Shown: one piece after another, positions 1 to 9,529 of the stretch
Numbering within the stretch: the stretch's first letter is position 1
Layout: each line of letters begins with the position of its first letter
NCBI RefSeq assembly: GCF_900258515.1
Contig: NZ_LT984884.1
Span: 1,749,277-1,813,276 of the forward strand
Direction: 5' to 3'
DNA: 64,000 nucleotides
From: Lentibacillus sp. Marseille-P4043
GTDB lineage: Bacteria > Bacillota > Bacilli > Bacillales > Amphibacillaceae
Made by a program: the position numbers and the translations under genes
The notes under the pieces: model-generated
The model's database searches: none
The model's input: only the letters and a program-made list of their open reading frames with translations
What the model was told of the DNA's origin: nothing

Positions 1-143
1 GCGGTTAATTGGGAAGGCTTGTATATGATTTATCCAAGGTCAGAACCGGACTCGGGAAAACCGACCGTCCGGGATCGCAGGGGGGCTACTGGAAACGTAA
101 TTCTAATGAATGTGCGCGCCAGTTTTCTACCCGACAAGAAAAT

Positions 144-371
144 TTGGATGGAAAAGAAGCAATAGCAGCGGTTCGCAAAAATGATGATGGCGATATTATT
201 GCGTTTCAAACAAATACAGGGCGTGAATTGGATTATGTGGCGGCATTGGACGAAGCAAAAGCGGGAAAACTTGCACATATTGATGTTTTCCATAAGTATG
301 GGCGGGATATTATTCGGAGTGAACCAGATGGGATAAAAGAGAATAATTTGGATAACTTGCCTACTTTTTGA
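144..371 (+). CDS. DUF3892 family small protein
   Basis: The reading frame ends at 371 and shows the pattern of DUF3892 proteins: a short beta-rich start (AIAAVRKNDDGDIIAFQTN), then GRELDY, HIDVFHKYGRDIIRSEPDG and a C-terminal NNLDNLPTF. The family is small (about 70-90 residues), common in Firmicutes and of unknown function. The frame is open from a TTG at position 9, right after an in-frame stop, but residues before the conserved core look non-coding and there is no ribosome binding site. I therefore prefer the TTG at 144, which gives about 75 residues; the upstream site there is also weak, so the start is uncertain. It faces the symporter gene convergently across a hairpin. Confidence 0.6.
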   Translation: MDGKEAIAAVRKNDDGDIIAFQTNTGRELDYVAALDEAKAGKLAHIDVFHKYGRDIIRSEPDGIKENNLDNLPTF

Positions 372-436
372 TTTGAATCAATCTTTATTTGTTTTTCAAA
401 ATCACTGATGAATCATAAGTGAGATGGGTTCAAAGC

Positions 437-480
437 AAAAAAGCGCCACACCCTGAAAATTTTCAAGATGTGACGCTTTT
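437..480. terminator. bidirectional rho-independent terminator
   Basis: Long inverted repeat: AAAAGCGCCACACCCTGAAA pairs with its near complement ending in TGACGCTTTT. The A run on the left and T run on the right make it usable on both strands. It lies between the convergent DUF3892 and symporter genes. Confidence 0.8.
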
Positions 481-496
481 GCTGGTAGACTTACAT

Positions 497-1714
497 TCAA
501 GCTCGACTCTCTAATTCTTTTTCCGATCCTGCCACAATTACTGCTGCAGAAGCATCCCCAACGATGTTCACGGATGTTCTTAACATGTCCAGAATGCGGT
601 CGATACCAGCGATCAATGCGATTCCTTCTAATGGCAAGCCAATGGAGGAAAGGACCATGGTAAGCATGATTAAGCCTGCACCAGGAACGCCAGCTGTTCC
701 AATCGATGCGAGCACCGTTGTAACGACGACGGTAAGCAATTGGATGAAAGAAAGATCCAAGCCATAGAATTGGGCGATGAAAATAACGGAAACCCCTTGA
801 TAAATGGCGGTTCCATCCATATTAATGGTTGCTCCAAGCGGAAGAACAAAACTACTGATTTTGCTTGGTACGCCTAGGTTTTCTTGGGTATTTTTCAACG
901 TTATTGGCAATGTTCCCGCGCTGCTCGCCGTACTGAAAGCAACGATCGCCGCGGGTGAGATACCTTTGAAAAATGTTAACGGACTCATTTTAGCGAATAT
1001 TTTAACCGCGGATGAATAGACCAGAATCGCATGGACAATACAGGCGACAAACGCAGCCGCAATGACTTTGATTAGTGGTAATAGTACTGACAATCCATAC
1101 TCGCCAATGACCGGCGCTACCAATCCGAGTACCCCAATCGGAGCAATTTTCATAATGATACCCGTAATTTTATACATGATCTCGGCAAAACCATCAAAAA
1201 AGCGATAGACAGGCTGTGCTTTTTCCCCGACCAATGTAATGGCAATTCCAATGAATAAAGCAAAGAAAATAATTTGCAAAATGTTCGCTTCTGCGAGTGC
1301 GTTAAATGGATTTTCCGGTACAATGTTTAGAAAAGTCGTGATCACACTTTGCGGTTCCTGCGATGCGGCTTCTTTTGCCATCTCGGACTCTTCTACCGAA
1401 ATATCCAATCCTTTACCAGGCGAAAATGCGAATGCTACTGCCAGTCCAACGATAATAGCGACTCCAGTTGTCAGCATATAATACACAATCGTTTTGAGCC
1501 CCATCCGACCAAGTTGTTTCGGGTCTCCTCCGCTAGAAACACCAACAACGAGTGTTGCTAAAATGAGTGGGGCAATAATAAATTTAATTAACCGTAAAAA
1601 TAGATCACCAAGGGGCTGAATCACACTAATTGCGTCCCCGAATATAACCCCAAGAATGATGGCTATAATAAAAGCAAAAAAGATTTGTGTGACTAAATTG
1701 AATTTTAATTTCAC
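497..1714 (-). CDS. dicarboxylate/amino acid:cation symporter (DAACS family, GltP/GltT-like)
   Basis: Membrane protein of 405 residues, the usual length for Na+/H+-coupled glutamate/aspartate or dicarboxylate symporters (SDF family). Visible signatures are the serine-rich hairpin tip (FSTASSAGTLPIT, about residue 262), the TM7 NMDGTAIYQGV motif (about 297-307) and the HP2/TM8 region with GVPGAGLIMLTMVL and a late DRILDMLRTSVNIVGD, the substrate-binding arginine/aspartate segment. Hydrophobic segments fill most of the chain. Start is GTG with GGAGGG upstream. The exact substrate (glutamate, aspartate, succinate or cystine) cannot be read from sequence. Monocistronic: the 20-bp repeat array lies upstream and a terminator downstream. 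Confidence 0.9.
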   Translation of the reverse strand: MKLKFNLVTQIFFAFIIAIILGVIFGDAISVIQPLGDLFLRLIKFIIAPLILATLVVGVSSGGDPKQLGRMGLKTIVYYMLTTGVAIIVGLAVAFAFSPGKGLDISVEESEMAKEAASQEPQSVITTFLNIVPENPFNALAEANILQIIFFALFIGIAITLVGEKAQPVYRFFDGFAEIMYKITGIIMKIAPIGVLGLVAPVIGEYGLSVLLPLIKVIAAAFVACIVHAILVYSSAVKIFAKMSPLTFFKGISPAAIVAFSTASSAGTLPITLKNTQENLGVPSKISSFVLPLGATINMDGTAIYQGVSVIFIAQFYGLDLSFIQLLTVVVTTVLASIGTAGVPGAGLIMLTMVLSSIGLPLEGIALIAGIDRILDMLRTSVNIVGDASAAVIVAGSEKELESRA

Positions 1715-1866
1715 GGGATGTCCCTCCTATATGTAACGACATAAAACTACCAAATTCCAATATTAAGATATTTTTAATAGCTTCTTAAAAAAGTATAAAC
1801 GAACAAACCCTATTATATCAAATTGATAGATGAGAGGAAAGTGGGATATGTTGGGCGTATGATGCT

Positions 1867-1893
1867 GGGACGCGGGGACAGGTTCCTTGTCCC
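1867..1893. repeat. 27-bp palindromic repeat (GGGACA family), single copy
   Basis: Imperfect palindrome with outer arms GGGACG/TTGTCCC and inner GGGGACAGG, in the same orientation as the copies at 2511 and 6314. It sits 8 bp before the start of the 20-bp array. Confidence 0.8.
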
Positions 1894-1900
1894 AGCCAGT

Positions 1901-2440
1901 GCTGGTGATTTCGCGCGTGGGTTGATGATTTTGCGTATGGGTTGATGATTTTGTGTATGGGTTGATGATTTTGTTCACGTGCCGATGTTCAGGCTCACGG
2001 GCTGATGATTTAGCTTACGCGCCGATGTTCAGGCTCACGGGCTGATGATATAGCTTACGCGCCGAAGTTCTGGTTCACGGGCTGATGATTTAGCTTACGC
2101 GCCGATGTTCAGGCTCACGGGCTGATGATTTAGCTTACGCGCCGATGTTCAGGCTCACGGGCTGATGATTTAGCTTACGCGCCGATGTTCTGGTTCACGG
2201 GCTGATGATTTAGCTTACGCGCCGAAGTTCAGGCTCACGGGCTGATGATTTAGCTTACGTGCCGATGTTCAGGCTCACGGGCTGATGATTTAGCTTACGC
2301 GCCGATGTTCAGGCTCACGGGCTGATGATTTAGCTTACGCGCCGATGTTCAGGCTCACGGGCTGATGATTTAGCTTACGCGCCGATGTTCTCATACACGA
2401 GCGGAAGTTTCCGCATTCACGCTGATACCCCCAACCCACA
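1901..2440. repeat. tandem array of a 20-bp unit (about 27 copies), array 1
   Basis: Twenty-base units follow each other without spacers. Two alternating forms dominate, gctgatgatttagcttacgc and gccgatgttcaggctcacgg, giving a 40-bp higher-order period. The first four units (1901-1980) are of the gttgatgattttgcgtatgg type, and the last ones (2381-2440) are degenerate. The array fills the space between the 3' side of oppA and the 5' side of the symporter gene. No start codon with a ribosome binding site and no conserved protein is seen. The reverse complement of these units matches the array at 57491-57920. Confidence 0.95.
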
Positions 2441-2465
2441 TGCCGACCGATATTCCATCTCAAAC

Positions 2466-2496
2466 ACAAAAAGAGAGCATATTAGCTCTCTTTTGG
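2466..2496 (-). terminator. terminator of the lrp-peptidase-oppA unit
   Basis: Hairpin AAAAGAGAGC...GCTCTCTTTT; on the minus strand it is followed by a T-rich tract. It lies beyond three palindromic repeats downstream of oppA. Confidence 0.75.
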
Positions 2497-2510
2497 CATT
2501 CATCTTAGCT

Positions 2511-2661
2511 GGGACAAGGGGACAGGTCCCTTGTCCCAGCACTAAACCCTTGCGCCCCGTGGCTTCTCAGGTGGGACAACAAACCTGTCCCCATGTCCCA
2601 GCACCGTATCCTTGCGTCCCATGGTTTCCCGGGCGGGACAACAAACCTGTCCCCATGTCCC
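2511..2661. repeat. three GGGACA-family palindromes at 62-bp spacing
   Basis: Copies at 2511-2537 (GGGACAAGGGGACAGG form), 2573-2599 and 2635-2661 (GGGACAACAAACCTG form, i.e. opposite orientation). Starts are exactly 62 bp apart. The last copy ends 4 bp from the oppA stop codon. The block 2497-2599 is nearly the same as 6298-6402 behind the chemotaxis gene. Confidence 0.9.
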
Positions 2662-2665
2662 GGTA

Positions 2666-4309
2666 TTAGTGTTCTGCGATGTAGCCCCATTTGTATTGGA
2701 CGCCGCCGATTGGGGGGACTTTAACGTTTTTGACGTAATCTTTGTTTACCCATACATTTGTGTAGAAGTAGATTGGTGCGATTGGCATTTCATCCATGAA
2801 TACTTGTTCTGCTTCTTGTAAAACTTCCTTACGTTTTTCTGGTTCTGCTATGGTATTTGATTTTTCAAGCAAACTAGCATACTTGTCGCTTTCCCAATTT
2901 GTATAGTTATTGCCACCTGTTGTTTGGAAGATTTCCAGGAAGTTAATTGGGTCATTTACTGCGCCAACCCAGCCCATACGGCCCATTTGGAAATCACCTT
3001 CAGATAAACTATTTAGGTAGACGTTCCACTCTTCATTATTAAGTTCTACCTTCACACCTAGATTCTCTTTCCACATATCTTGTAATGCTTGTGCAATTGT
3101 CGCATGTGCTTCATCCGTGTTATATGATAGTTTTATCGTTGGTAATTTATCAAGGCCGAGTTCGTCTAGCCCTTTCTGCAAATATTCTTTTGCTTGTTCA
3201 ATATCATTATCTTGGAAATATCCTTTCTCATTTTCTTCCCACATAGCTGGCGGAACTAAGGCCATTGCTGGTTGTTGTTCACCTTTTGTTATGTTGGTAA
3301 CGATGCCTTGACGATCAATCGATAAGGCGAATGCTTTTCGTATGTTTGCATTATCGAATGGCTTCATATCCGTATTAAAAGCATAGTAGTAAACAGCAGC
3401 TCTGGATTTAACATTTAATGTGCCTTCTTGTTTTAAGGCTGGGATTGCGGCAAGTGGAATAGAGCCTGTTGGTGATCCAGCCCAGTCCAATTCACCATTT
3501 TTGTACATTTGTAATTCGGTATTTTCGTCTTCAATCATGTACATATTAATTGTTTCGAGCTTCACATTGTCAGCATCCCAATAGTTTGGATTTTTCTTAA
3601 GGGTGATTTGATTTTTGTGTTCCCATGATTCCAGTGAGAATGGTCCGTTTGTTACATACTGTTCACCGGATTCTTGGGCCCAGTCATCTTGCCCGTCTAC
3701 TACATTATGGTTTACTGGATAATACGTATAAAGTGCTGCTAAATCTAGAAAATATGGTGTTGGCTGTTCGAGTTCAACAACGAGCGTTTTATCGTCTTTT
3801 GCTGTAACACCAACTTCATCTAAAGAAGCTTTTCCAGTTTTCGCGGCTTTTGCGTTTTTAATCGAATATAAATAATAGGCGGAATCTGTGTCAGGGCTTT
3901 CTGGATTCAGCACCCATTTCCAAGCATATTCAAAGTCTTTTGCTGTTACGGGATCTCCATTGGACCATTTTGCATCGTCACGGATTGTGAATGTGTAGGT
4001 TTTTTGGTCATCTGAAACCTCAACCTCTTGTGCCATTGCTTTTTGTGTTTTTCCATCTTGATCCAGCCTTGTCAGCCCTTCAAAAGTTTGGTTAAGCACA
4101 GCAACGGATGTCGTATCTGTAGCCTGTCCAGGGTGCATTGATGGTGGCTCCGTTTTGATATTCACGTTCAAAACCTGTTCATCGGCTAGTTTGGTTTTTC
4201 CATCATCTTTGCCATTTGTTGCACTTGAATTATCTTCACCACATGCGGAGAGTATAAAACTCATCATTACTACGAATACGATCAGTGTAGACCATTTTTT
4301 CTTATTCAT
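2666..4309 (-). CDS. oppA: oligopeptide ABC transporter substrate-binding lipoprotein
   Basis: A 547-residue extracytoplasmic peptide-binding protein (SBP_bac_5 family). It starts with a lipoprotein signal, MNKKKW then a hydrophobic stretch ending in the lipobox LSAC (Cys about residue 23). The mature part has the family pattern EPPSMHPGQATD, FEGLTRLDQDG, YTFTIRDDAKWSNGDPVTAKDFEYAWKW and WNVYLNSLSEGDFQMGRMGW. Start ATG has GGAGGG 9 bp upstream. No permease or ATPase gene lies next to it, so it must share an Opp/Dpp membrane complex encoded elsewhere. It is last in a leftward unit after an Lrp-type regulator and an M42 peptidase, which suggests uptake and breakdown of peptides as nutrients. 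OppA is the closest family name; an exact DppE/AppA-type role is possible. Confidence 0.9.
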   Translation of the reverse strand: MNKKKWSTLIVFVVMMSFILSACGEDNSSATNGKDDGKTKLADEQVLNVNIKTEPPSMHPGQATDTTSVAVLNQTFEGLTRLDQDGKTQKAMAQEVEVSDDQKTYTFTIRDDAKWSNGDPVTAKDFEYAWKWVLNPESPDTDSAYYLYSIKNAKAAKTGKASLDEVGVTAKDDKTLVVELEQPTPYFLDLAALYTYYPVNHNVVDGQDDWAQESGEQYVTNGPFSLESWEHKNQITLKKNPNYWDADNVKLETINMYMIEDENTELQMYKNGELDWAGSPTGSIPLAAIPALKQEGTLNVKSRAAVYYYAFNTDMKPFDNANIRKAFALSIDRQGIVTNITKGEQQPAMALVPPAMWEENEKGYFQDNDIEQAKEYLQKGLDELGLDKLPTIKLSYNTDEAHATIAQALQDMWKENLGVKVELNNEEWNVYLNSLSEGDFQMGRMGWVGAVNDPINFLEIFQTTGGNNYTNWESDKYASLLEKSNTIAEPEKRKEVLQEAEQVFMDEMPIAPIYFYTNVWVNKDYVKNVKVPPIGGVQYKWGYIAEH

Positions 4310-4345
4310 TAAAATATCCCTCCAGAATTGATCTTTGTTGTAAGG

Positions 4346-5400
4346 TTATTGAAACAAAAAACGCGTTTTTTCATCGATACGCAAAATAAATGATTGAAGC
4401 AGTTCTTTTGTTGCTTTTAGATCATTTATGTTCACTAGCTCAACGGGAGAATGGGCGTTACGGGATGGGATGGACAATACCCCTGTTGGCACACCTTTAT
4501 TCGCAAGTGCAACGGCACCACCGTCTGTACCTATCCCTGTGAAAATCTCAAGTTGATAGTCAATTGCTTGTTCTTTAGCTAGCTTGATGAGGTGATCTTT
4601 TATTGTCTTTTGCACAATTAGGCTGGAGTCCATTACTTTAATTCCGGTACCAGCACCTAAACGCAAGCTATCATCCATTACTTCCTCTGGGGTGTCGCTA
4701 ACTGCAGTTGTGTCAACGGCAATAGCTGCGTCAACATCTAATCCATTAATAGCAGTTTGTGCGCCACGTAATCCTACTTCCTCTTGAACAGCAAATAGAA
4801 ACCAGCAAATTTTTTATCCTGCAATTCGTTTAGTACTTGAAGGAGTGTAGCACAACCTGCACGATCATCAAGTGCTTTTCCAATCATCACTTCATTTCCT
4901 TTGCATCCAGTTAGTTTACTTTCCGTGGCCCATGTTATTGGTGTGCCAACTTCAATTCCTAAATCGGAAACATCATCTCTTGACGAGGCGCCAACGTCTA
5001 TATAAAGATTAGCATGCTTACGAACCTTCGTAGGATCATCGAATTTCATATAATGGGCGGAAATTGTTCCGATTAATCCGTCTACTTCTTTTTTTGAGCC
5101 TAGGACTTTAACCTGTTGTGCAGGAAGGATTCGATCGTCATGTCCACCAAGTTTTTCAAAACGAAGCAGTCCATTAGGTTCGATTTTTTTAACAATGAAG
5201 CCGACTTCATCCATGTGTGCGGTTAACAGGATTACGGGTCCAGGTTTTGTCCCTTTTTTTCTAGCAATGACATTGCCGATAGAATCAACATCGACGGAAT
5301 CGACTTTTGGTTTTACATAACTTTCAATGAAGCGGGTAACTTGATGTTCGTAACCACATGGGCCATTTAATGCGGTTAACTGTTTTAGTAGATCAATCAT
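4346..5400 (-). pseudogene. M42 family metallo-aminopeptidase, frameshifted
   Basis: Two overlapping frames together give one complete M42 (FrvX/YsdC-type, glutamyl-aminopeptidase-like) enzyme. The first (5400 to about 4790) carries TAHMDEVGFIV with the metal His and Asp, and DDRAGCATLLQVL with the bridging Asp. The second (about 4800 to 4346) carries QEEVGLRGAQ with the catalytic Glu pair, AVDTTAV with a metal Asp, and PSRNAHSPVELV with the last metal His. The frame changes by one base close to a run of six A (complement of 4808-4815). All catalytic residues survive, so the lesion is recent, or the run length was misread. Start ATG has AAGGAGG. The enzyme would trim peptides imported with OppA. 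Confidence 0.8.
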
Positions 5401-5418
5401 GTGTGTAGCGCCTCCTTA

Positions 5419-5865
5419 TTACATGTATTCAAAGGTATTTTTATAGATTTGTAATTGGACAATTGTGTTAATATCTGTCACTTGATCGAGATCAGTAATT
5501 TTTAAAACGGTTTTTGTTATCGCCTCCTGATCGGCGACATTGATCTGTACAAGCAGCGGATATTCCCCTGATGTTAATGTGACATAACGGATCTCTTTCA
5601 TTTCGCCGAGTTCTTCAATTACTTGGTTTATTGTTTGCGGATGCACCTTTAGTTGAATAATTGCCCCAGCTTTAAGGCCTAGCGCAATGGGGTTGACCAC
5701 TCCGACAACATCTAACGTATTACTGTCGCGTAAGTTTTTATAACGCAGACGCACAGTCTTTTCGGTGACATTCAGTTCTTCAGCAAGCTTCCGAAAAGAC
5801 ATTCTTCCATCGACAGATAATAGTTGAATTAATTTCTGATCTAACTCATCGATCTCATACTCCAA
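5419..5865 (-). CDS. Lrp/AsnC family transcriptional regulator
   Basis: A 148-residue protein with an N-terminal winged helix-turn-helix (IDELDQKLIQLLSVDGRMSFRKLAEELNVTEKTVRLRYKNL, about residues 4-45) and a C-terminal RAM ligand-binding domain (about 65-145). I chose the TTG at 5865 because AAAGGAGG stands 7 bp before it. A longer frame to an ATG at 5958 exists but adds residues without family likeness and has no ribosome binding site. The gene is first in the unit with the M42 peptidase and oppA, so it probably controls peptide or amino-acid use in response to an amino acid. A SigA-type promoter is visible upstream. Confidence 0.9.
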   Translation of the reverse strand: MEYEIDELDQKLIQLLSVDGRMSFRKLAEELNVTEKTVRLRYKNLRDSNTLDVVGVVNPIALGLKAGAIIQLKVHPQTINQVIEELGEMKEIRYVTLTSGEYPLLVQINVADQEAITKTVLKITDLDQVTDINTIVQLQIYKNTFEYM

Positions 5866-5988
5866 TACATTACCTCCTTTCGATACTCTTGTTGATATTA
5901 ATAGCTGTAAAACGTAAATATTATTTAAATAAGTATTCATATATATTAGGGAATGCATTAAAAGCTACCTAATAAGTGAATTTTAATT

Positions 5989-6017
5989 ATTATATAACTC
6001 AAATCATTATAAATCAA
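5989..6017 (-). promoter_or_regulatory. SigA-type promoter of the lrp unit
   Basis: On the minus strand TTGATT (6017-6012), 17 bp, TATAAT (5994-5989). It sits about 125 bp before the TTG start of the Lrp gene, with AT-rich DNA around it. Confidence 0.6.
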
Positions 6018-6262
6018 TTGTTTTTTTAAAATAGAGAGAAAATTTTAATTGGAAGAATATCATGGAATGGTAACAATGTTCGTTGGTGGTTATTTAGAGG
6101 ATTTCATTCTGCTTGATTGGAAATTCATGATGATGCAATTTCAACATTGTTTAGGGATGGAATTTTTGGGATGGTCGTGTTGCTGGGGAATGTATGGAAG
6201 ATGTGAATTGTAAAGATTTAGCAATATGATGAAACAGGTAACCGTTTATATCCTTCAATGAT
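6018..6262. other. intergenic, nothing recognised
   Basis: AT-rich DNA between the lrp promoter and the mcp terminator. I see no reading frame with a ribosome binding site, no hairpin and no repeat here. Confidence 0.5.
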
Positions 6263-6300
6263 AGTAAAAAGTGCCAAAAGAGAGCAGCCTCTCATTTGGC
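6263..6300 (-). terminator. terminator of the chemotaxis receptor gene
   Basis: Hairpin GCCAAAAGAGAG/CTCTCATTTGGC followed on the minus strand by a run of T. It resembles the hairpin behind oppA in sequence and in its place relative to the palindromes. Confidence 0.75.
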
Positions 6301-6313
6301 GTTCATCTTAACT

Positions 6314-6402
6314 GGGACATGGGGACAGGTCCCTTGTCCCAGCACTAAACCCTTGCGTTCCGCGGCTTCTCAGGCGGGACAACAAACCTGTCCCCATGTC
6401 CC
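6314..6402. repeat. pair of GGGACA-family palindromes, 62 bp apart
   Basis: Copies at 6314-6340 and 6376-6402 in opposite orientation. The second ends one base from the mcp stop codon. With the following hairpin the block forms a 3' module nearly the same as the one behind oppA. Confidence 0.9.
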
Positions 6403-6403
6403 G

Positions 6404-8392
6404 CTATACGTTAAATTGGTCGACTAGTTCTTGTAGTTCTTCGGCCATTTGTGATAGGGATGTGGCGGAACTTGTGATTTCTTCCATGGAGGCCAGTTGT
6501 TCTTGTGTTGATGCGGAAACGTTTTGGGCTCCATCTGATGTTGTTTTTGCTACGGTCGCTACTTTGTCAAATGTGGTAATAAAGTGTTCAGCTCCGGAAG
6601 CAATTTCTTGAATTTTCGATGTTACTTGCTGGATTTGTTCTGTTACTGAATTAACAAAACTTGTAATATCCGTGAACGATTGTCCAGCATGGCTAACGAC
6701 TTCAATTCCTTTATCCACTTCTGCAGTTCCGGTTTCCATAGACGTCACTGCATTGTTTGTCACATCTTGGATAGCGACAATCATTTGTCTAATTTGCTCA
6801 GATGATTGAGATGACTGTTCTGCAAGTTTTCGAACCTCGTCAGCTACAACCGCAAAACCTTTACCATGTTCCCCAGCCCTGGCTGCCTCAATAGCTGCAT
6901 TCAGTGCAAGTAAATTTGTTTGTTCGGCGATATCTGTGATGACATCGACAATCTTACTAATCTCTTGTGAATGTTTTCCTAGACCCTCAATATTGGCTGA
7001 TAAATCATGAACGGTTTGCTTAATGGACTCCATTTGTTCAACAGTTGTATCAATTGCCTGATTACCGGCTTTTACAACCGATGTTGCGTTTAATGCTGTT
7101 GTTGAAACTTCATTGGAACTAGCAGCAATTTGCTGAATCGAATTTGACATACCATTTGCCATTTCGGAACTTTTTTCAATGCTTGCTGATTGGCTTTCCA
7201 CTCCAGATGCCACTTCTTGGATCGATGATGAAATTTGCTCCGTTGCAAGTGTATTTTGTTCCGTACTTGCATTTAATTGTTCGGATGATGCTGCTAGATT
7301 ACTAGCTTTTTCCCGAACTTGTAAAATGACATCACGAAGGTGCGTTCTCATTTGATTGAACGCTTGCGCTAATTTACCTAATTCGTCATTTCGGTGCAGA
7401 TCAACTTCAACCGTTAAATCACCTTTGCGCATCTTATCCGTTGCGCCTACTAGTTGATTGATCGGTTTTCCAATTGAACGGACCATGAAAAAGATAATAA
7501 TCCCACTTAAAATAAGGGAAACAACAATAACGGTGATTGTTGTGTTTAGAATTGGCTTGACTGCTTGATTTACTTCGTCTTGATACATGGTCCCGCCAAT
7601 TTTCCAGCCTGTCATATTATTCGTAGTAAAGGCCATTTTCTTTTGATCGCCTTCGAACGTATAATTAAATTTTCCAGATTCGGATTCATAAATGTCTTTG
7701 ATGAACGACTGTGTTGCTTCTGAACCCGCTTCAATATCAGGGTGGCTAATGTAATGGCTTGTTTTATCTAATAAAAATAAATAACCATCATTTCCGATTG
7801 AAATCTCGTTAATCATATTCGATAAACTGCCAAGCTTCAAGTTAACAGCGACAACACCTTCACCGTCCGCAGTTGCTTTTGCCAGTGTAACGACTGCTTG
7901 TTTTGAGGACTGTGATACATATGGATCCGTAACAATAACAGTGCCCTCGTTGTCCATCGCTTGTTTGTACCAAGGCCGTTCGCGTGGATCATAGTCTGAT
8001 GGATTCTTAAACGACGTCGGTGAATTCATAAACTCCCCGGATTCTGTACCTACGTAAGTCTGTTCCACATCTGCCTTTGCGTCTTGAATGGTATCTAGTA
8101 TTTTTCTCGTTTGGTCATCACTATTTTTAACAATATCTCCAGCCGTAATTGCGTTGGATAGATATTCAATGTTCTCCATTTGAGCATGCACAAACTGATT
8201 GATTGCTTGACTCACCAAATCAACGTCTTTTTGCGCTTGATCAAGCATCTGCCCATCAACATTTTTCTCTGCACTCTTATAGGATGTATAAGAGATAACA
8301 ATGCTTGGAATCAGTAAAACAATTAGAAAAGATAAAATCAGCTTACTCTTTAAGCTAAATGAAAATTTGCCAGACTTCTTTTTCTTCAACAT
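6404..8392 (-). CDS. methyl-accepting chemotaxis protein with dCache-type sensor
   Basis: A 662-residue transmembrane chemoreceptor. Order: short basic N-terminus, TM1 (about 17-37), extracellular dCache-like domain (about 40-280, with [16 protein letters not shown] and [11 protein letters not shown] typical of Cache folds), TM2 (about 285-310), HAMP ([19 protein letters not shown], about 310-362), then a long coiled-coil signalling domain with the conserved hairpin tip [19 protein letters not shown]. The C-terminus lacks a CheR-binding pentapeptide, as is usual in Bacilli. Start ATG at 8392 follows TGGAGGAATAT; an earlier ATG at 8449 has no site. The ligand is unknown; dCache domains often bind amino acids or organic acids. 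Single gene with its own terminator. Confidence 0.93.
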   Translation of the reverse strand: MLKKKKSGKFSFSLKSKLILSFLIVLLIPSIVISYTSYKSAEKNVDGQMLDQAQKDVDLVSQAINQFVHAQMENIEYLSNAITAGDIVKNSDDQTRKILDTIQDAKADVEQTYVGTESGEFMNSPTSFKNPSDYDPRERPWYKQAMDNEGTVIVTDPYVSQSSKQAVVTLAKATADGEGVVAVNLKLGSLSNMINEISIGNDGYLFLLDKTSHYISHPDIEAGSEATQSFIKDIYESESGKFNYTFEGDQKKMAFTTNNMTGWKIGGTMYQDEVNQAVKPILNTTITVIVVSLILSGIIIFFMVRSIGKPINQLVGATDKMRKGDLTVEVDLHRNDELGKLAQAFNQMRTHLRDVILQVREKASNLAASSEQLNASTEQNTLATEQISSSIQEVASGVESQSASIEKSSEMANGMSNSIQQIAASSNEVSTTALNATSVVKAGNQAIDTTVEQMESIKQTVHDLSANIEGLGKHSQEISKIVDVITDIAEQTNLLALNAAIEAARAGEHGKGFAVVADEVRKLAEQSSQSSEQIRQMIVAIQDVTNNAVTSMETGTAEVDKGIEVVSHAGQSFTDITSFVNSVTEQIQQVTSKIQEIASGAEHFITTFDKVATVAKTTSDGAQNVSASTQEQLASMEEITSSATSLSQMAEELQELVDQFNV

Positions 8393-8503
8393 ATATTCCT
8401 CCAGTATTCTTCGCTGTAAATTAAAATACACTATATATATATCGACCAAAAGTATAATTCATTTAGTAAATATTTGAAGTTTAATAGGTAAATTATCCTA
8501 CTC

Positions 8504-8613
8504 GGGACGTGGGGACAGGTTCCTCGTCCCTGTCTTTGCTAGGGAAAAAAGGGCGGTGGAACGGGTTTCTTGACCAGGTTTTTGCTGGGACAACAAACCT
8601 GTCCCCATGTCCC
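8504..8613. repeat. two GGGACA-family palindromes upstream of aroD
   Basis: Copies at 8504-8530 (GGGACGTGGGGACAGG form) and 8587-8613 (GGGACAACAAACCTG form), facing each other with starts 83 bp apart. They lie between the divergent mcp and aroD genes. Confidence 0.85.
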
Positions 8614-8693
8614 AATTGTAAAAACGTGGATGACGGTTTAAGATAGTGGTATTATTGTGGATTAATCCAAATTGAATCGGGGGGGTTGCTCGG

Positions 8694-9452
8694 ATGGAAA
8701 CTACATTTTTTTCTGATAAAAAAGTGCCTTATATTTGTACGCCGCTGACCGGAACAAACAAAGAGGAGATCATGGATGAACTGAAAACCATTATTCCAAA
8801 AAAGCCGGATGTCATAGAATGGAGAGCGGATTTCTTAGAGGAAATTAGTAATACAGCTTATGTTCTATCGGTTGCTAAGGAGATAGCTGCAGTCATTGAT
8901 GTTCCACTGCTTTTTACCATTCGTTCGGAAAAAGAGGGTGGGCAGGAAATATCCTTGTCCGAGGAAGAAAAGGTTGAGTTGTTAAGCCAAATTTGTGAAA
9001 GTTCGGCGGTGGATTTAATTGATTTTGAGGTATCCAACAGTCCTGAACATATTCACAGGCTTAGAAAGCAGTCGAAGGAAAACAAGAAGCAATTAATCTT
9101 GTCTTATCATAATTTTACCTGCACGCCAGCCAACTCGGAAATGATGAAGCAAGTTTACATGGCTGAATTTTTCGGTGCGGACATAGCAAAAATAGCTGTG
9201 ATGCCAAATAACAAAGAAGATGTATTACAGTTATTGGAATTGACCAAACAAGCAGACGAGGCATTATCGATACCAATTGTAAGTATGTCCATGGGGAAAA
9301 TCGGCAGTTTGACCAGGATAATCGGCTGGGCATATGGATCTGTCATGACATTTGGAATGGGGGTCCAAAGCTCAGCACCTGGGCAAATACCGATCGAAAA
9401 ATTAAAAGAACAAATCGCATCAACACAGGAAATGGTGGGGGACTGGGAGTAG
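8694..9452 (+). CDS. aroD: type I 3-dehydroquinate dehydratase
   Basis: A 252-residue class I dehydroquinase, third step of the shikimate pathway (3-dehydroquinate to 3-dehydroshikimate, cytoplasmic). The active-site signature is complete: EWRADFLE near residue 42, FTIRSEKEGG (about 74), the catalytic His139 in LSYHNF, the Schiff-base Lys166 in AKIAVMP, and the C-terminal GVQSSAPGQIP loop. The 27-residue spacing of His and Lys equals that of the classic enzyme. Start ATG follows a G-rich site (GGGGGG). It stands alone, away from other aro genes, which is normal for this family in Bacilli. Confidence 0.95.
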   Translation: METTFFSDKKVPYICTPLTGTNKEEIMDELKTIIPKKPDVIEWRADFLEEISNTAYVLSVAKEIAAVIDVPLLFTIRSEKEGGQEISLSEEEKVELLSQICESSAVDLIDFEVSNSPEHIHRLRKQSKENKKQLILSYHNFTCTPANSEMMKQVYMAEFFGADIAKIAVMPNNKEDVLQLLELTKQADEALSIPIVSMSMGKIGSLTRIIGWAYGSVMTFGMGVQSSAPGQIPIEKLKEQIASTQEMVGDWE

Positions 9453-9529
9453 TTTATTGCTGCTCCTGCTTGTGTTTGACAGGGCGTTGCAGAGGGGGCT
9501 GAACGGGATGTGCTTTTCACAAATTAACA

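Noticed and set aside
1901..2440. CRISPR array
   Set aside because: Units are contiguous and only 20 bp; there are no unique spacers and no cas genes.
2385..2690. Proline-rich frames on both strands near 2500-2690
   Set aside because: They are translations of the GGGACA palindromes and their spacers.
4780..4830. Programmed -1 frameshift in the M42 peptidase gene
   Set aside because: The A run is not in a convincing X XXY YYZ heptamer, no stimulatory hairpin is seen, and M42 enzymes are not known to use frameshifting; a mutation or read error is simpler.
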